From assembly GCA_943736015.1 (NCBI GenBank), contig OX031071.1:684501-748500 (forward strand): a DNA stretch of 64,000 nt, read 5' to 3'. Positions 11,161-20,926 of this stretch are shown piece by piece. Position numbers and translations under genes: made by a program. The stretch's first letter is position 1; every line of letters starts with the position of its first letter. Below the pieces are notes generated by a model. It did no database searches. It saw only the letters and a program-made list of their open reading frames with translations, and had not been told where the DNA came from. Source of the DNA: Tridacna crocea. Lineage: Eukaryota; Mollusca; Bivalvia; Cardiida; Cardiidae.

Positions 11161-11486
11161 AATGGTTTTTTTTTTTCGTGTAATATCGCCTTTCATAGCC
11201 GAATCCGTACGACTTTGGTGATAAAAGGCGATGTTACACGAATCCCATTAGGATGACCTATGCTCAAAATTCATCATGCAAACAAACACCGACAAGAAAA
11301 AGTCGATGCAAAGCATCAAAGTCGCAGCAAAAATTTTTATTAATGCTTCAAGAAATCCAGGGCAAGTAAGTAAATGTCAGTTTTCATCAGCAGATTTTTT
11401 AACACATTATGAAATTGATGTGACTGTGAATCTATATCAAAACTTGTCTTCTGTTACAGTATATAATACACTCGCATAGCGCTCTC

Positions 11487-11715
11487 TTAACTCTTTTCCA
11501 AACGATAAATATCAGACTCATCCAAATTCAAAGAGTTGGCAGACGACAATTTAAAAAGCTGCAAAAATGGTGGAAAATTCGCTAGTAGTGGGGAAAAAAA
11601 ATTTGATAAAGGAGAGATTGCTTTTAACGAGCAATTTCTCCTTATCCAACATGTTTTTCCAAAAGAATTTGACAGCACACATGTGATAACCCGTATGTGT
11701 TGGGGAAAGTGTTGA
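11487..11715 (-). repeat. Diverged M1 MITE copy
   Basis: The start TTAACTCTTTTCCAAACGA is canonical for reverse M1. The hairpin has a variant core (GAGATTGC ... GCAATTTCTCC). This suggests a sub-family; the same GCAATTTCTCC core recurs near 13590, 19830 and 31745. Confidence 0.6.
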
Positions 11716-11719
11716 AAAC

Positions 11720-12133
11720 AGTTACTAAAATGTTGCTGTCCTAGGAAAGTATGATTCAAGAGAACGGAAGTTTGCAAGGTATGCCTTTAATTTAAACAAG
11801 TCTAAAACTATGCTGTTTGGTGAACAGTGTCAATAAAGAATCATGGTTTTGCATTGCGATTTATGAACAACACAGCGAAAAACTGGTCTCTCTCCAGATT
11901 TTTCCCACAGGGTAAATTTATCCAAAACTCGGTGAGAAATAAACAAGAGGGTTCTAAACAATCTTTGTTTTAAAAACTAAACTTAGAAAGAAGTAACCAA
12001 TAATGGTTAGATACAATCATAACCATCATACTCATTCTTCGGGGGAATTTAACACAATTTCATGAATGTACAATTTAAGCGGTGGTCATTCAACAAAAAA
12101 CACACAAATAGTAGGAAAAACTACATGTAGGTA
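11720..12133. other. Intergenic, nothing recognised
   Basis: AT-rich sequence without an ORF, repeat or structured element that can be named. Confidence 0.35.
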
Positions 12134-12159
12134 CTAAATAATCAAAATGATAATTAAAC

Positions 12160-12305
12160 CTGTATACGAAATGACCAAAGTGGGTACGAAATGACCAACT
12201 GGGTACGAAATGACCAGAATAGAAAGTATAGGTAGGTGTGAAATGACAAAAATCCTACGAAATGACCTAGGTACGAAATTAACTAGGTACGAAATGATTG
12301 GAAAC
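12160..12305 (-). repeat. Cluster of GGTCATTTCGTACC sub-terminal-type repeats
   Basis: On the minus strand the motif GGTCATTTCGTACCCA, with variants, is repeated about seven times at irregular 15-30 bp spacing. The pattern matches the TCAAAACGTACCC clusters at 48.5, 49.9 and 55.7 kb except for four bases in the middle. It is probably one end of a DNA transposon whose other end is not seen. Confidence 0.6.
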
Positions 12306-13317
12306 CTGTAAAGCCTTGACCAATGTAAACAAGGCATTTATTTGGATGAGTCCATTTCTCACGAATAGTGAAAATAAAAGTAATAATTGAGCGGATTTTT
12401 TTTATGTTGTAAGTATTAACAGAGCAAAAATAGTATCGTATTGTGTATACTTCGTAGTTTAAGAATGAATTAAAAAGCCAGTTTAAGGCGAAGTAGAAAG
12501 ATTCCTTGTTAACCTTAACACCCCTATAAAAAAGAAATTCCTATTGTCCATGTCCAAACTCGGAAAAACTATTAAAAATATAGACGCGCGCTTCTGCGCG
12601 GCGACTAATAAAAACGTTTGCTCTGAAAATATTTTCTTTTGCACTTTTTCGGTCTATGTAGATACCGACGCGGCCCTCTTTCCATTTCTATTCTACATTA
12701 CGGATGAACTCGTAAGGTGTAAGGCAGTTTTGAAGGGTATCGTCTGCGCGAGTAGCGCGTATTTATACATGATCGTTTGTGTATTCAATGGAGGAACTAT
12801 TTAGTCCCGTGTAAGAATTAAGTTTCTTTACCTCGCGTATCCAGGAAAAAGCTGCCGGATGCAAGAATTCTCGACCTAGATAAATATCGTAGGCGTTGAA
12901 AATCAGTAACTCATACCTGGGGACTATGACAGCGGGTTTCACCCGCTGCCAAAAACTAAGGAAAAGTAATCTGTTTATAATGGACGGACGGACGGACAGG
13001 CAGACAACAGGCAGTCAGACAGACAGACAGACATATGAGATGCTTACTTAAGGAAGAAAAAAAAACTAAGGAAAAGTAATCTGTTTATGACAATTCCACA
13101 TGGAGTGAAAAAAACACCAGCAATGTGTCTATAGAGATGATCGTAAACAGACCTTATTTCCTTATCAAAATCTTGGTTTAGACCAAATAAGGTTTACACA
13201 AACATATACCCATCTAACGATTGCAAGGCACGTTGTACAGAATATCCATATAGGATAACAACATTATGAAAAAATAAACGTCTACAATTCTGGACTCTGG
13301 TAAAATAAATAAATAAA
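12306..13317. other. Intergenic segment with short simple repeats
   Basis: The segment contains a more CG-rich patch (12580-12760), a short inverted repeat (GCGGGTTTCACCCGC at about 12932) and GGAC/CAGA tandem runs at 12980-13030. The words AACTAAGGAAAAGTAATCTG occur twice (12955 and 13064) on either side of the GGAC run. An 86-codon frame at 12544-12804 has no recognised domain and is not called. Confidence 0.4.
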
Positions 13318-14039
13318 GTTTTCAACAGTCTGACTATTTATGTATGCGAATTCTATTACTGTACGTGTTTTATTTATGTCTGTGGCATAGTTATGCAGAA
13401 TTTAACCACACTTGTTCACAAACATTTAAATTGTTTTTTTTTTTGTTCTTTTTTGTAAACTTGCAGTAATTTTTGTACAGCAAATGCTTTTTCTGTCTAT
13501 TATAACTCTTCTTTGTGTGGCGATAATATAATGCATCTCCACAATAGACAACTTTTTGAAAGCTTTGTAGTTAAATGAAAAAAAAATGCTCAAACGGGCA
13601 ATTTCTCCATTTGGTACAATGTTTTCTATTTCATTTTAGGAGACAACGAAATACTAATATTCCTACAGAATATTTCCAAAGTAGTCTGTCAATGAAGAAT
13701 TACTGTGCTATACTTGGGCATTTTGTTTTAATTACTGTGTAGCTTTATTACATATTTGAACAGCAAATCGTGTCAGGTTGTTTAGAAGTTGGACTCAATC
13801 ATTCATCCCGGTGACGGCACGCATTTTCTAAATATTAGCAAATTATTTTCACTGTTACTCTGGTTAGCACACGTCTACACTCCTTGTGATTTTCTCATTT
13901 GTTTTAAGGCAAATGTTTTAAAATTAGTGAATGAGTGGTCAGGTTTATCTTGGATATCTGAATACCTAGTCATACAAAGTCTAGACACCTTTACGTAAAT
14001 TTCAAATTTTAGAGCGTAAAGGTTGTCAAAAATCATAGG

Positions 14040-14573
14040 TGTTACGGGAGACCACTCCTTCATGCATGGTATTGTCCCGATTTAAATACAGTACCTATAT
14101 AACTACTGTATTGGAGAGATATCTCTTTGGCTCAGTGGTTAACGTATTGGCCTTTCGTCCGGGAGTTCTGAGGTTTGAATCCTGTCCAGTCCCTAATTTC
14201 TGCCATGCATTTATTCATTTGTTTCTTTGTTACGGACTTTGTTCGTAAGATGGGGGCTCGTCCGGGATTTGCTATTGAGTCATTAATCCCATTTGTTGAC
14301 CAAAAATGGACTTTCTGCCTACTAAGGCTTCCAGTCATCACAAAATGATGACTTTAAGAAAGGGTGTGTTACGGGAGACCACTCATTCATGCATAGCTTT
14401 GTCCCGATTTAAATAAAATACCTAACTACTGCGTTGGAGAGATATCTCTTTGGCTCAGTGGTTAAGGTATTTGCCTTTCGCCCGAGAGTTTCGGGGTTCA
14501 AATCCCGCCCGGTCCCTTATTTCTGCCATGCATTTATTCATTTGTTTCTTTGTTACGGACTTTGGTCGTAAGA
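14040..14573 (+). mobile_element. TRIM-like miniature LTR element, copy A (fossil)
   Basis: Two LTRs (14040-14250 and 14367-14573, about 90 percent alike by eye) enclose a 116-bp non-coding interior. Each LTR begins TGTTACGGGAGACC and ends TCGTAAGA. TAGG flanks both ends (14036-14039 and 14574-14577). Directly after the 5' LTR lies TGGGGGCTCGTCCGGGAT (14251-14268), complementary to the 3' end of tRNA-Pro. AAGAAAGGGTG just before the 3' LTR is a plausible polypurine tract. Each LTR contains a tRNA-like segment with an A box (TGGCTCAGTGG, 14128-14138) and a B box of the GGTTCGAATCC type. No protein is encoded, so movement would depend on a partner element. It sits at the same site in copies A, B and C, so it predates the triplication and is old. 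Confidence 0.85.
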
Positions 14574-14831
14574 TAGGTCTGTGATTAAAATCTAAAACTT
14601 GCGATATGAAAACTCTTTTCTCCGAGAAAAAAAAAAATCTTTCTGTACAGGACAGTGCAGATCGAAGATCGGCAGACCCAGTGAAAAAAACATTTTTTGA
14701 CAAAAACTTCCAATAGTTTATAGTCATAAATATACATGAAAAACACATATTGTAATGCCTTCGTGCTATAGAGAAAGAGAAAGTAAGAAAACAGCTTATA
14801 TGCTATAAAACATGAGGCAGACAACATCACC

Positions 14832-15085
14832 TTAACCCTTTCCCAAACAATCCCTGGTTTGTACGACCAGTGGAAAAAGCCATCTGAAAACATTGTGGGA
14901 AAAAGCCACCTGAAAACATTGTGGGAAAAGGAGAAAATGCTGGTGACCAGCAGTTTCTCCTTTTCACACGATGTTTTACACTCTTCTAAAGTCAAGCTTC
15001 AATTTTTGAGCCATGTTTATTTTGTCGTCTGCAAATGCTTTCAATTTTGACCAGTCTATAGTTTTGTGATTTGCTAAAGAGTTAA
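14832..15085 (+). repeat. M1 MITE (copy A, no. 1)
   Basis: The copy is bounded by TTAA at both ends (TTAACCCTTTCCCAAAC ... GCTAAAGAGTTAA). The start of the hairpin is duplicated (GAAAACATTGTGGGAAAA occurs twice at 14885-14930). The equivalent copies are 22424-22652 in B and 32969-33222 in C. Confidence 0.85.
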
Positions 15086-15290
15086 AAAAACAGCACACAC
15101 AAAAAAAGAATAAATAATTCTCTGAAAACTCTGTACCGTTTGACAAAAGTTGCAGTTATCATTTAGAATGATTTCTGCCTTCTCGCCATTTTATTCAAGC
15201 TCCAGACTTCTTCCAATTTTCTTCTTTTTAAAAAGAAAAATTCTACGTCATGATGGTAAAACTCTGCTTTAAGCCAAGTATTCATTAATT

Positions 15291-15511
15291 TAAAACATTA
15301 CCACACAAATTCGACTTTTAAACGACCCTGGGAAAGTAGCCTTTTGAAAACAATGTGGGAAAAGGAGAAAATGCTGGTAACCAGCATTTTCTCCTTTTCA
15401 CACAATCTTTTCTACCCATCAAAGAAAATTTGCACCATTTGACCTACACTAATATTGTCGTCTGCAAATGCTTTCAATTTGTACAAGGCTAAAATTTTGG
15501 TAAACAGTTAA
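15291..15511 (+). repeat. M1 MITE (copy A, no. 2)
   Basis: The copy runs from TTAAAACATTACCACACA to GGTAAACAGTTAA. The hairpin at about 15343-15410 is almost perfect. Its C counterpart is 33423-33652; the B counterpart is reduced to the right part (22681-22824). Confidence 0.85.
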
Positions 15512-15725
15512 AACTTTCCCTTACAAGCAAATCAAGACAATACGACTGTCGTAAGAAAAAAAAATATGCATACAATAAATCAATAAACCAAATGTTCCAC
15601 GTAGGAGAAAGAAGCGAAATTTAGATAGACTTTTGTTCGAGAGATTAAAACAACATTAAAAATAAATAAATGAATAAATAAATGAATGAATGAATAAATA
15701 AGTAAATAAATAAATGTGCACTTAC

Positions 15726-15840
15726 GTTTGTGCCTAATCGTTTTCGCCAAAAATGCGACGTTGTATTTAAGTTCTTTTCTGACAATCTGAGCTCTGAGAG
15801 ACAGCACAGCGAGAATGACGAAGCCCGAGCAACCGCTGGG
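15726..15840 (-). other. Exon-like conserved segment, copy A
   Basis: The minus strand reads PSGCSGFVILAVLSLRAQIV then RKELKYNVAFLAKTIRHKR and reaches a consensus splice donor (C|GTAAGT). The segment is 115 nt with no indel relative to copies B and C, although both flanks vary in length. There is no ATG in frame. It could be an internal exon (an AG lies just before it in B and C) or a first exon with an upstream start not seen. The protein family is not recognised. Confidence 0.45.
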
Positions 15841-15957
15841 CAATATAGATCTGGTCTGTTACTGTTTGTGTTGTCACGTGGTTACCGTTCTAGATGAAAC
15901 AAATGTATAATTTGATACATCTTCTGTCAGTGTACCCTCTACCAAATATTCCCATGT

Positions 15958-16209
15958 TTAACTCTTTACCAAACCACGAAATTTTAGACGGGTCCAAATT
16001 GATAGCATTGTTAGATGAAAGGATAAATGTGATTGAAAATTTGAAATTTGGTTTGGGAAGGGTAGAAAACATAGTGGGAAAAGGAGAAAATGCTGGTTAC
16101 TAGCATTTTCTCCTTTTCCCACAATGTTTTCTTTTTTTTTTTGTTTCTTTTTTTTTTTTTTTTTTTTCTCGGGGACGTTAAAAGTCTGAATTGTTTGGTA
16201 AAGTGTTAA
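15958..16209 (-). repeat. M1 MITE (copy A, no. 3, reverse)
   Basis: The copy runs from TTAACTCTTTACCAAACCA to GTTTGGTAAAGTGTTAA. The reverse orientation is marked by the hairpin centre GGTTACT. A long T-rich run (16131-16168) has expanded just right of the hairpin in this copy only. Counterparts are 23268-23491 (B) and 34098-34325 (C). Confidence 0.85.
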
Positions 16210-16221
16210 ATAGTAGACATA

Positions 16222-16365
16222 ACAAAACATTGTGGGAAAAAACTGAAAAAAGAAGTTTTGGCAGCCAGTATTTTCTCCTTTTCCCACAATGTTTTCGGTC
16301 GTTTTGGAGGGAATAATCTAATTTCAGAACGTTCAGTATGTTAGCTGCAAACATTTTCAATTTTC
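16222..16365 (+). repeat. Partial M1 copy (copy A, no. 4)
   Basis: Only the hairpin, with a variant loop (TTGGCAGCCAGTATTTTC), and the right part are left. Counterparts are at about 23504-23645 (B) and 34342-34480 (C), all lacking a left TTAA, so the truncation predates the duplication. Confidence 0.7.
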
Positions 16366-16658
16366 ATAGAAATTCTTTCCAATAATGGGTTATAATCAAA
16401 GCTGAAGGGTTTATTTCTCTTGTGCCGATGATCATTGTTTCCGTGAGGGTAAACAGGCAGTGACTAGGGAAGAAACTTGAGAACATAATGGTAAAATAAA
16501 GTCCAGAAAAGTATGGATAGTTGCACTGGCGCAACGATATAGCACAAATAATGCTTTTAATGACGTCTATTGTATAGTATCACCAACTGATAAGTTTTGA
16601 GCCATTATTATGCATTCAACTGTGTACCTTAGGACAAAAGAGACAATGAGGTATTTGA

Positions 16659-16882
16659 TTAACCCATTACCACACAATCCCTACTATTGACGACCTTGAG
16701 AAAGAAGCCTGTAGAAAACATTGTAGGAAAAGGAGAAAATGCTGATAACCAGCATTTTCTCCTTTTCCCACAATGTTTTCTCCTCTTCACAAAACATCAA
16801 TTTTTTGTCAATTTTATTTTTTCGTCTGCAAATGCTTTCGATTTGGGCAAACCTAAAATATTGCCGTTTGGTAATGAGGTAA
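16659..16882 (+). repeat. M1 MITE (copy A, no. 5)
   Basis: The copy starts TTAACCCATTACCACACAATC, spanning the family's typical left end, and ends GGTAATGAGGTAA, with the last TTAA altered. This copy and about 100 bp of its left flank recur at 42580-42916, outside the triplication. Confidence 0.85.
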
Positions 16883-16926
16883 ATCAAACAAATCTAAATA
16901 ATTTGTCGCCGACTAGTAAAGAGTAT

Positions 16927-17129
16927 TTAACCCATTACCACACAATCCCTGCTTTTGACGACCCCGAAAAAGAAGCCTTTAGAATTCTGGTAACCAGCAC
17001 TTTCTCCTTTTTTCACAATATTTAATATCCCTCACAAAAATTTCAAATTTTCAGTTACTTTTATGTTGTCGTCTGCAAATGCTTTATATGTGGACAAACG
17101 TAAAATTTTGTCGTTTTGTAATGAGTTAA
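16927..17129 (+). repeat. M1 MITE with reduced hairpin (copy A, no. 6)
   Basis: The ends are canonical (TTAACCCATTACC ... GTAATGAGTTAA), but the left hairpin arm is missing: AGAATTCTGGTAACCAGCACT replaces it. The equivalents at 24205-24410 and 35031-35236 share this form, so it predates the duplication. Confidence 0.8.
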
Positions 17130-17235
17130 GAGTTGAGATCGCAAATAAGATAAAGGGGATATTATATGAATAGATTCTTTTGAATGCTTTGAACATTGTA
17201 TTCTACCGATTTGAGTCTTCTCCTTTTTTGAGCAT

Positions 17236-17490
17236 TAATCCTTTACTAAACTGCAAAATTTCGGATCTGTCAAAATTAGAATTGGTTGCATTAAAGAAAA
17301 AGAAGAATTGAGGTAAAAATGATCCAAATATCTCTAAAAGGACAGACAACTACTAGTATGTGGAAAAAAAAGGAGCAAAAAGAGAAATCAAACTATTTTT
17401 CTCCGTTTCCCACACTGTTTTCAAAGAAACAATCTACCTCAGAATAATTAAGGCTCGGGGTACATAAGAAACCTTAACCCTTAAACCACA
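17236..17490 (-). repeat. Diverged M1-related copy (copy A, no. 7)
   Basis: TTAATCCTTTACTAAACTGC opens the copy, and TTTTTCTCCGTTTCCCACAC at about 17395 is the remains of the hairpin. Counterparts are at about 24510-24760 (B) and 35341-35565 (C). Confidence 0.6.
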
Positions 17491-17536
17491 AAGTTAGGCC
17501 TTAGGCTACTTTGCGCGACTCACTGACATTTTGCGG

Positions 17537-17602
17537 ACAGTGTAGATCAAGATCAGACTGTACAGAACGTGCAGTGTGATCTTAGATCTACACTTTCCGA
17601 CA
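17537..17602. repeat. M2 palindrome core (copy A)
   Basis: The arms GACAGTGTAGATCAAGATCA and TGATCTTAGATCTACACTTTC face each other across the loop ACAGAACGTG. The surrounding ~200 bp (GCGACTCACTGACATTTTG left, GGTTTTAACTATGGGTCAGA right) recur at 24815 and, more diverged, at 27264, 36586, 42472 and 60434. Confidence 0.75.
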
Positions 17603-18044
17603 AGGAAATATTTTTCTCCAAAACTGCTTTTGGAATAACAGTACAGTTTTTGGGTTTTAACTATGGGTCAGAGAGTTACATTTAACTTGTCTAGCATGTT
17701 ATAACAAAACATTGATTCCTATGAAAATCAATACATCTAATCAAATATATAACTTTATTCTGACTTTGACGGCGTCGAGCATTTTATCCTTAGTTTTATT
17801 AACAAAAAACTGAAGAAAAAAAATCGACAATGTTGTTGCATTTACGTGCTTTTTTTTTATTTTTTGTCATTTTAGGCTAAGTTTTTAGACCTGTGAAAAG
17901 GGAAGTTCTTTCTTGCGTGTATCGGCAGAGAGCAATAAAGTATAAGATCATCTTACACCACCCAAGGAATGATCAAGATTTTCGGCCATTGAACATTTTC
18001 TTCATTATTTTAGTTAACGTAATGCTCGTAAAAACAACTACATA

Positions 18045-19389
18045 GGTCATTTCCAGTCAAAAACTAGGTCATCAGATCAAATCTTAGAAAAACCTTGTGT
18101 ACGCTCTGGAGGACACATTTTCAGTCCAAAACTCTAAAAAGTCGGTCAGAATGTTTGTCTGGATAAATCTTGGACGAATTCAAAAATAGGTCATATCGGG
18201 TCAAAAACTAGATCATCAGGTCAAATCTTAGAAAAACCTTGTGTACGCTCTAGATGCACAATTACGATCAAGAACTCCTGAAAGTTGGTCAGAATGTTTC
18301 GTCTTGATTACATCTCAGACGACTTTGAAATTAGGCAATGTCTGGTCAAAAACGAGGTCACTATGTCAAAACTTATAACAACCTTGTACACGCTCTGGAG
18401 GACACATTTTCAGTCCGAAATTCCTTTATCTTGGTCAGAATGTTTGTCTTAATGATACTTAGTTAACTAGGTCAAATCTTAGGAAAATCTTGCGTACGCT
18501 CTCGAGGCCAGATTTTCAGTCCAAAACTCTAAAGATTAGGTCAGAATGAGTGTCTGGATAAATCTTGGACGAATTCAAAAATAAGTCATATCGGGTCAAA
18601 AACTAGATCATCAGGTCAAATCTTAGAAAAACCTTGTGCACGCTCTGGAGGACACATTTTCAGTCCGAAATTCGTTAATCTTGGTCAAAATGTTTGTCTT
18701 AATGATACCTTGGATGAGTTTGAAAAGGGGTCATGCGGGATCAGAAACGAGGTCACTGGGATAAAAAATAGAGAAACCTTGTGTATGCTTTAAACGTCAC
18801 AGTTTTAGTTGATACTCTTCAAACTTGGTCAGAATGTTTGTTTTAGTGATATCTCAAAAGATTTGATAATGGAAGATCTCGGGTCAAAAACTAGGTCACT
18901 TGGTCAAATCTTTTATATGGTATAGAGACCATATTTTCAGTGCAATAATCATGAAACTTGGTCTGAATGTTTGTCTTAGTAATATCTTAAAAGTGTTTGG
19001 GTTATGTCTGATAAAAAACTAGGTCACTTGGTCAAATCTTTGAAAAACCTTGTGTATGCTGTAGAGGCCACATTTTAGTCCAAAACTCTAAAGAGTTGGT
19101 AAGAATGTTTGTCTTAATAATATCTTGAAAGATTTTTAAAATTGGTAATATCGAAACAAAAACTTGGTCACTAGGTCAACTCTTCGAAGACCGTGTTTAC
19201 TTTCTAGGGGTCTCATTTTAATGCAAAACTTGCACCAATTTCCAAGTTGGTCATTTCCGGTCACTAACTCATGAATATCTTCGTAGAATGTTTGTGATAA
19301 TATCTCAAAAGAGATTGAAAATGGGTCATGTTTGGTCAAAAGACATGAGCAAAAGGTGAGCGATTTCAGGGTCATAATGGCCCTCTTGA
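18045..19389 (+). mobile_element. ~145-bp tandem array with Helitron-like 3' hairpin (copy A)
   Basis: About nine units of 140-150 bp carry the phrases GGTCAAAAACTAGGTCAC, CTTGTGTACGCTCTAGAGG, CACATTTTCAGTCC and TTGGTCAGAATGTTTGTC. The array ends with GTGAGCGATTTCAGGGTCAT and the palindrome AGGGTCATAATGGCCCT followed by CTTG at 19367-19389, the kind of 3' terminus seen in non-autonomous Helitron/Helentron elements of bivalves. No coding sequence is present. Confidence 0.7.
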
Positions 19390-19958
19390 TTGAATTAATA
19401 CTATTGCATTGTTAATATATCTTTATTATTTTGCCAAATAAAAAGCCTTTCTTTTGTCACAATGTTTTCAAGAAGCTCTAAGAAATATTTAGACATTCCA
19501 TGAATTTGATATTTCAGAAATTAATCAATGCAGTTTGCAACAACAGTCCAACTAGAGTTTTCAACAGTCCGACTATTCATGTAAACAAATTCTATTACTG
19601 TAAGAGTTTTATGTAAGTCTATGGCGTAGTTACGGAGAATTTGACCATACTTGTTCACAAGCATTTAAATTGTTTTTTGCTTTTTTTGTAAACTTGCAGT
19701 AATGTTGTATTGCGAATGCTTTTTCTGCCTAACTTTAGACTTCTTTCCCTAGCGATAACATTATGCATCTGCAGAGCAGACGAACTTTTTGAAAGCTTTG
19801 TAGTTAAATGAAAGGAAACGCTCAAACGAGCAATTTCTCCATTTGGAACAATGTTCTCAATTTCATTTCAGAAGGCAAATAATTATTAATATTCCTACGG
19901 AATGTTTCCAAAGTAGTCTGTCAATGAAGAGTTACTTTGCTATACTTAAGTACTTTAA

Positions 19959-20500
19959 GGATGGGTATTTAGGTTTTTCACATCTCACCAAATCAAAAAA
20001 TATATATATCATTGAAATTTATATGAAAAAACGATACAAATCATCACTAATTAAGAATCACAAAATTACACAAAAAAATGTTTTGGGTGGTATTCCCTTA
20101 AAAGGCTACGTAGCCTCTTAAGCTATTTTTTAGATATCGCGCCAAAAAAAAAAAGCATTGTGGGAATGTTAAGTGACTGGCACTTGACTAATGACGCTAA
20201 AATTTCGTAATATAACAAACATGAAATTATTTTCTATAATGTCTTCTTCGGACGCTATGTTTGAAGCATCGTCTGTGTATTTCCGGTATGTAAATGAGCG
20301 AGTTGCTCATGTAAAAATAGACGTGTTTCCCGTCAGTGTCAACCTTGGCTGTAATAAATCTCCAATTTCTCATGTTGTAGGATGGTTTTCGACTATAGGG
20401 CTTTTTTTATGTATGAAAATTATAAGACTTTGGGAGTATAAGGATGATTTTTTTTTTTGTATTTTTGCAAAATTTTCGTCCCAAATTCTGAAAGGCCACC
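19959..20500 (+). mobile_element. M3 MITE, 542 bp, inserted only in copy B
   Basis: The copy starts GGATGGGTATTTAGG and ends GAAAGGCCACC, with TTTAA directly on both sides (19954-19958 and 20501-20505). Copies A (about 13735) and C (about 31870) run straight through this point, so they are empty sites. The interior has no ORF. A second member is at 20863-21632 and a fragment lies at 55915-55980. The superfamily is not assigned; the ends resemble no class that can be named from sequence alone. Confidence 0.82.
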
Positions 20501-20926
20501 TTTAAGTTTGAATTACAGTAAAACATTATTATTTATTTGAACAGTAAACCTTGTCAGGTTGTTTGGAAGTTGGGCTCAATCATTCATCCCGGTCACGGAA
20601 TGCATTTTCTACTGGCAACATATTTTCACTGGTACTCTGGTCAGCACACGTCTACACTCCTTGTGATTTTCTCATTTGTTTTAAGGCAAATGCTTTAAAA
20701 TTAGTGAATAAGTGATCAGATTTATCTTGGATATCTGAATACCTAGTCATACTTAGTCTAGACATCTTTACGTAAATTTCAAATTTTAGAGCGTGAAGGT
20801 TGTCAAAAAATAAAGGTGTTACGGGATACCACTCCTTCATGCATGGTATTGTGCCGATTTAAAGGTGGGTATTTAGAATTTTCACATCCCACCAAATATA
20901 TATATTAGTTACAATGTTTCATTAAA

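Larger units (their letters stand above)
13318..19556 (+). repeat. Segmental tandem duplication, copy A
   Basis: The block starts at GTTTTCAACAGTCTGACTA and shares the same order of features with copies B and C: unique-looking lead, TRIM element, M1 MITEs, 115-nt exon-like segment, more M1 MITEs, an M2 palindrome and a tandem array. Copy A has none of the B-specific insertions and gives the clearest view of the ancestral unit, about 6.2 kb. Confidence 0.9.

Noticed and set aside
12544-12804. 86-codon frame in a CG-richer patch
   Set aside because: No recognisable domain, no close relative in the window and nothing to separate it from chance.
14100-14190. A functional tRNA gene
   Set aside because: A and B boxes are good, but no full cloverleaf with a clear acceptor stem and anticodon arm can be drawn, and the segment is embedded in every LTR of the family.
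14132-14341. ORFs of ~60-100 codons over the TRIM copies (same theme at 14455, 21654, 32228 and 32596)
   Set aside because: They lie on a non-coding tRNA-like and LTR-like repeat, are partly on both strands, and match each other only because the repeat is duplicated.
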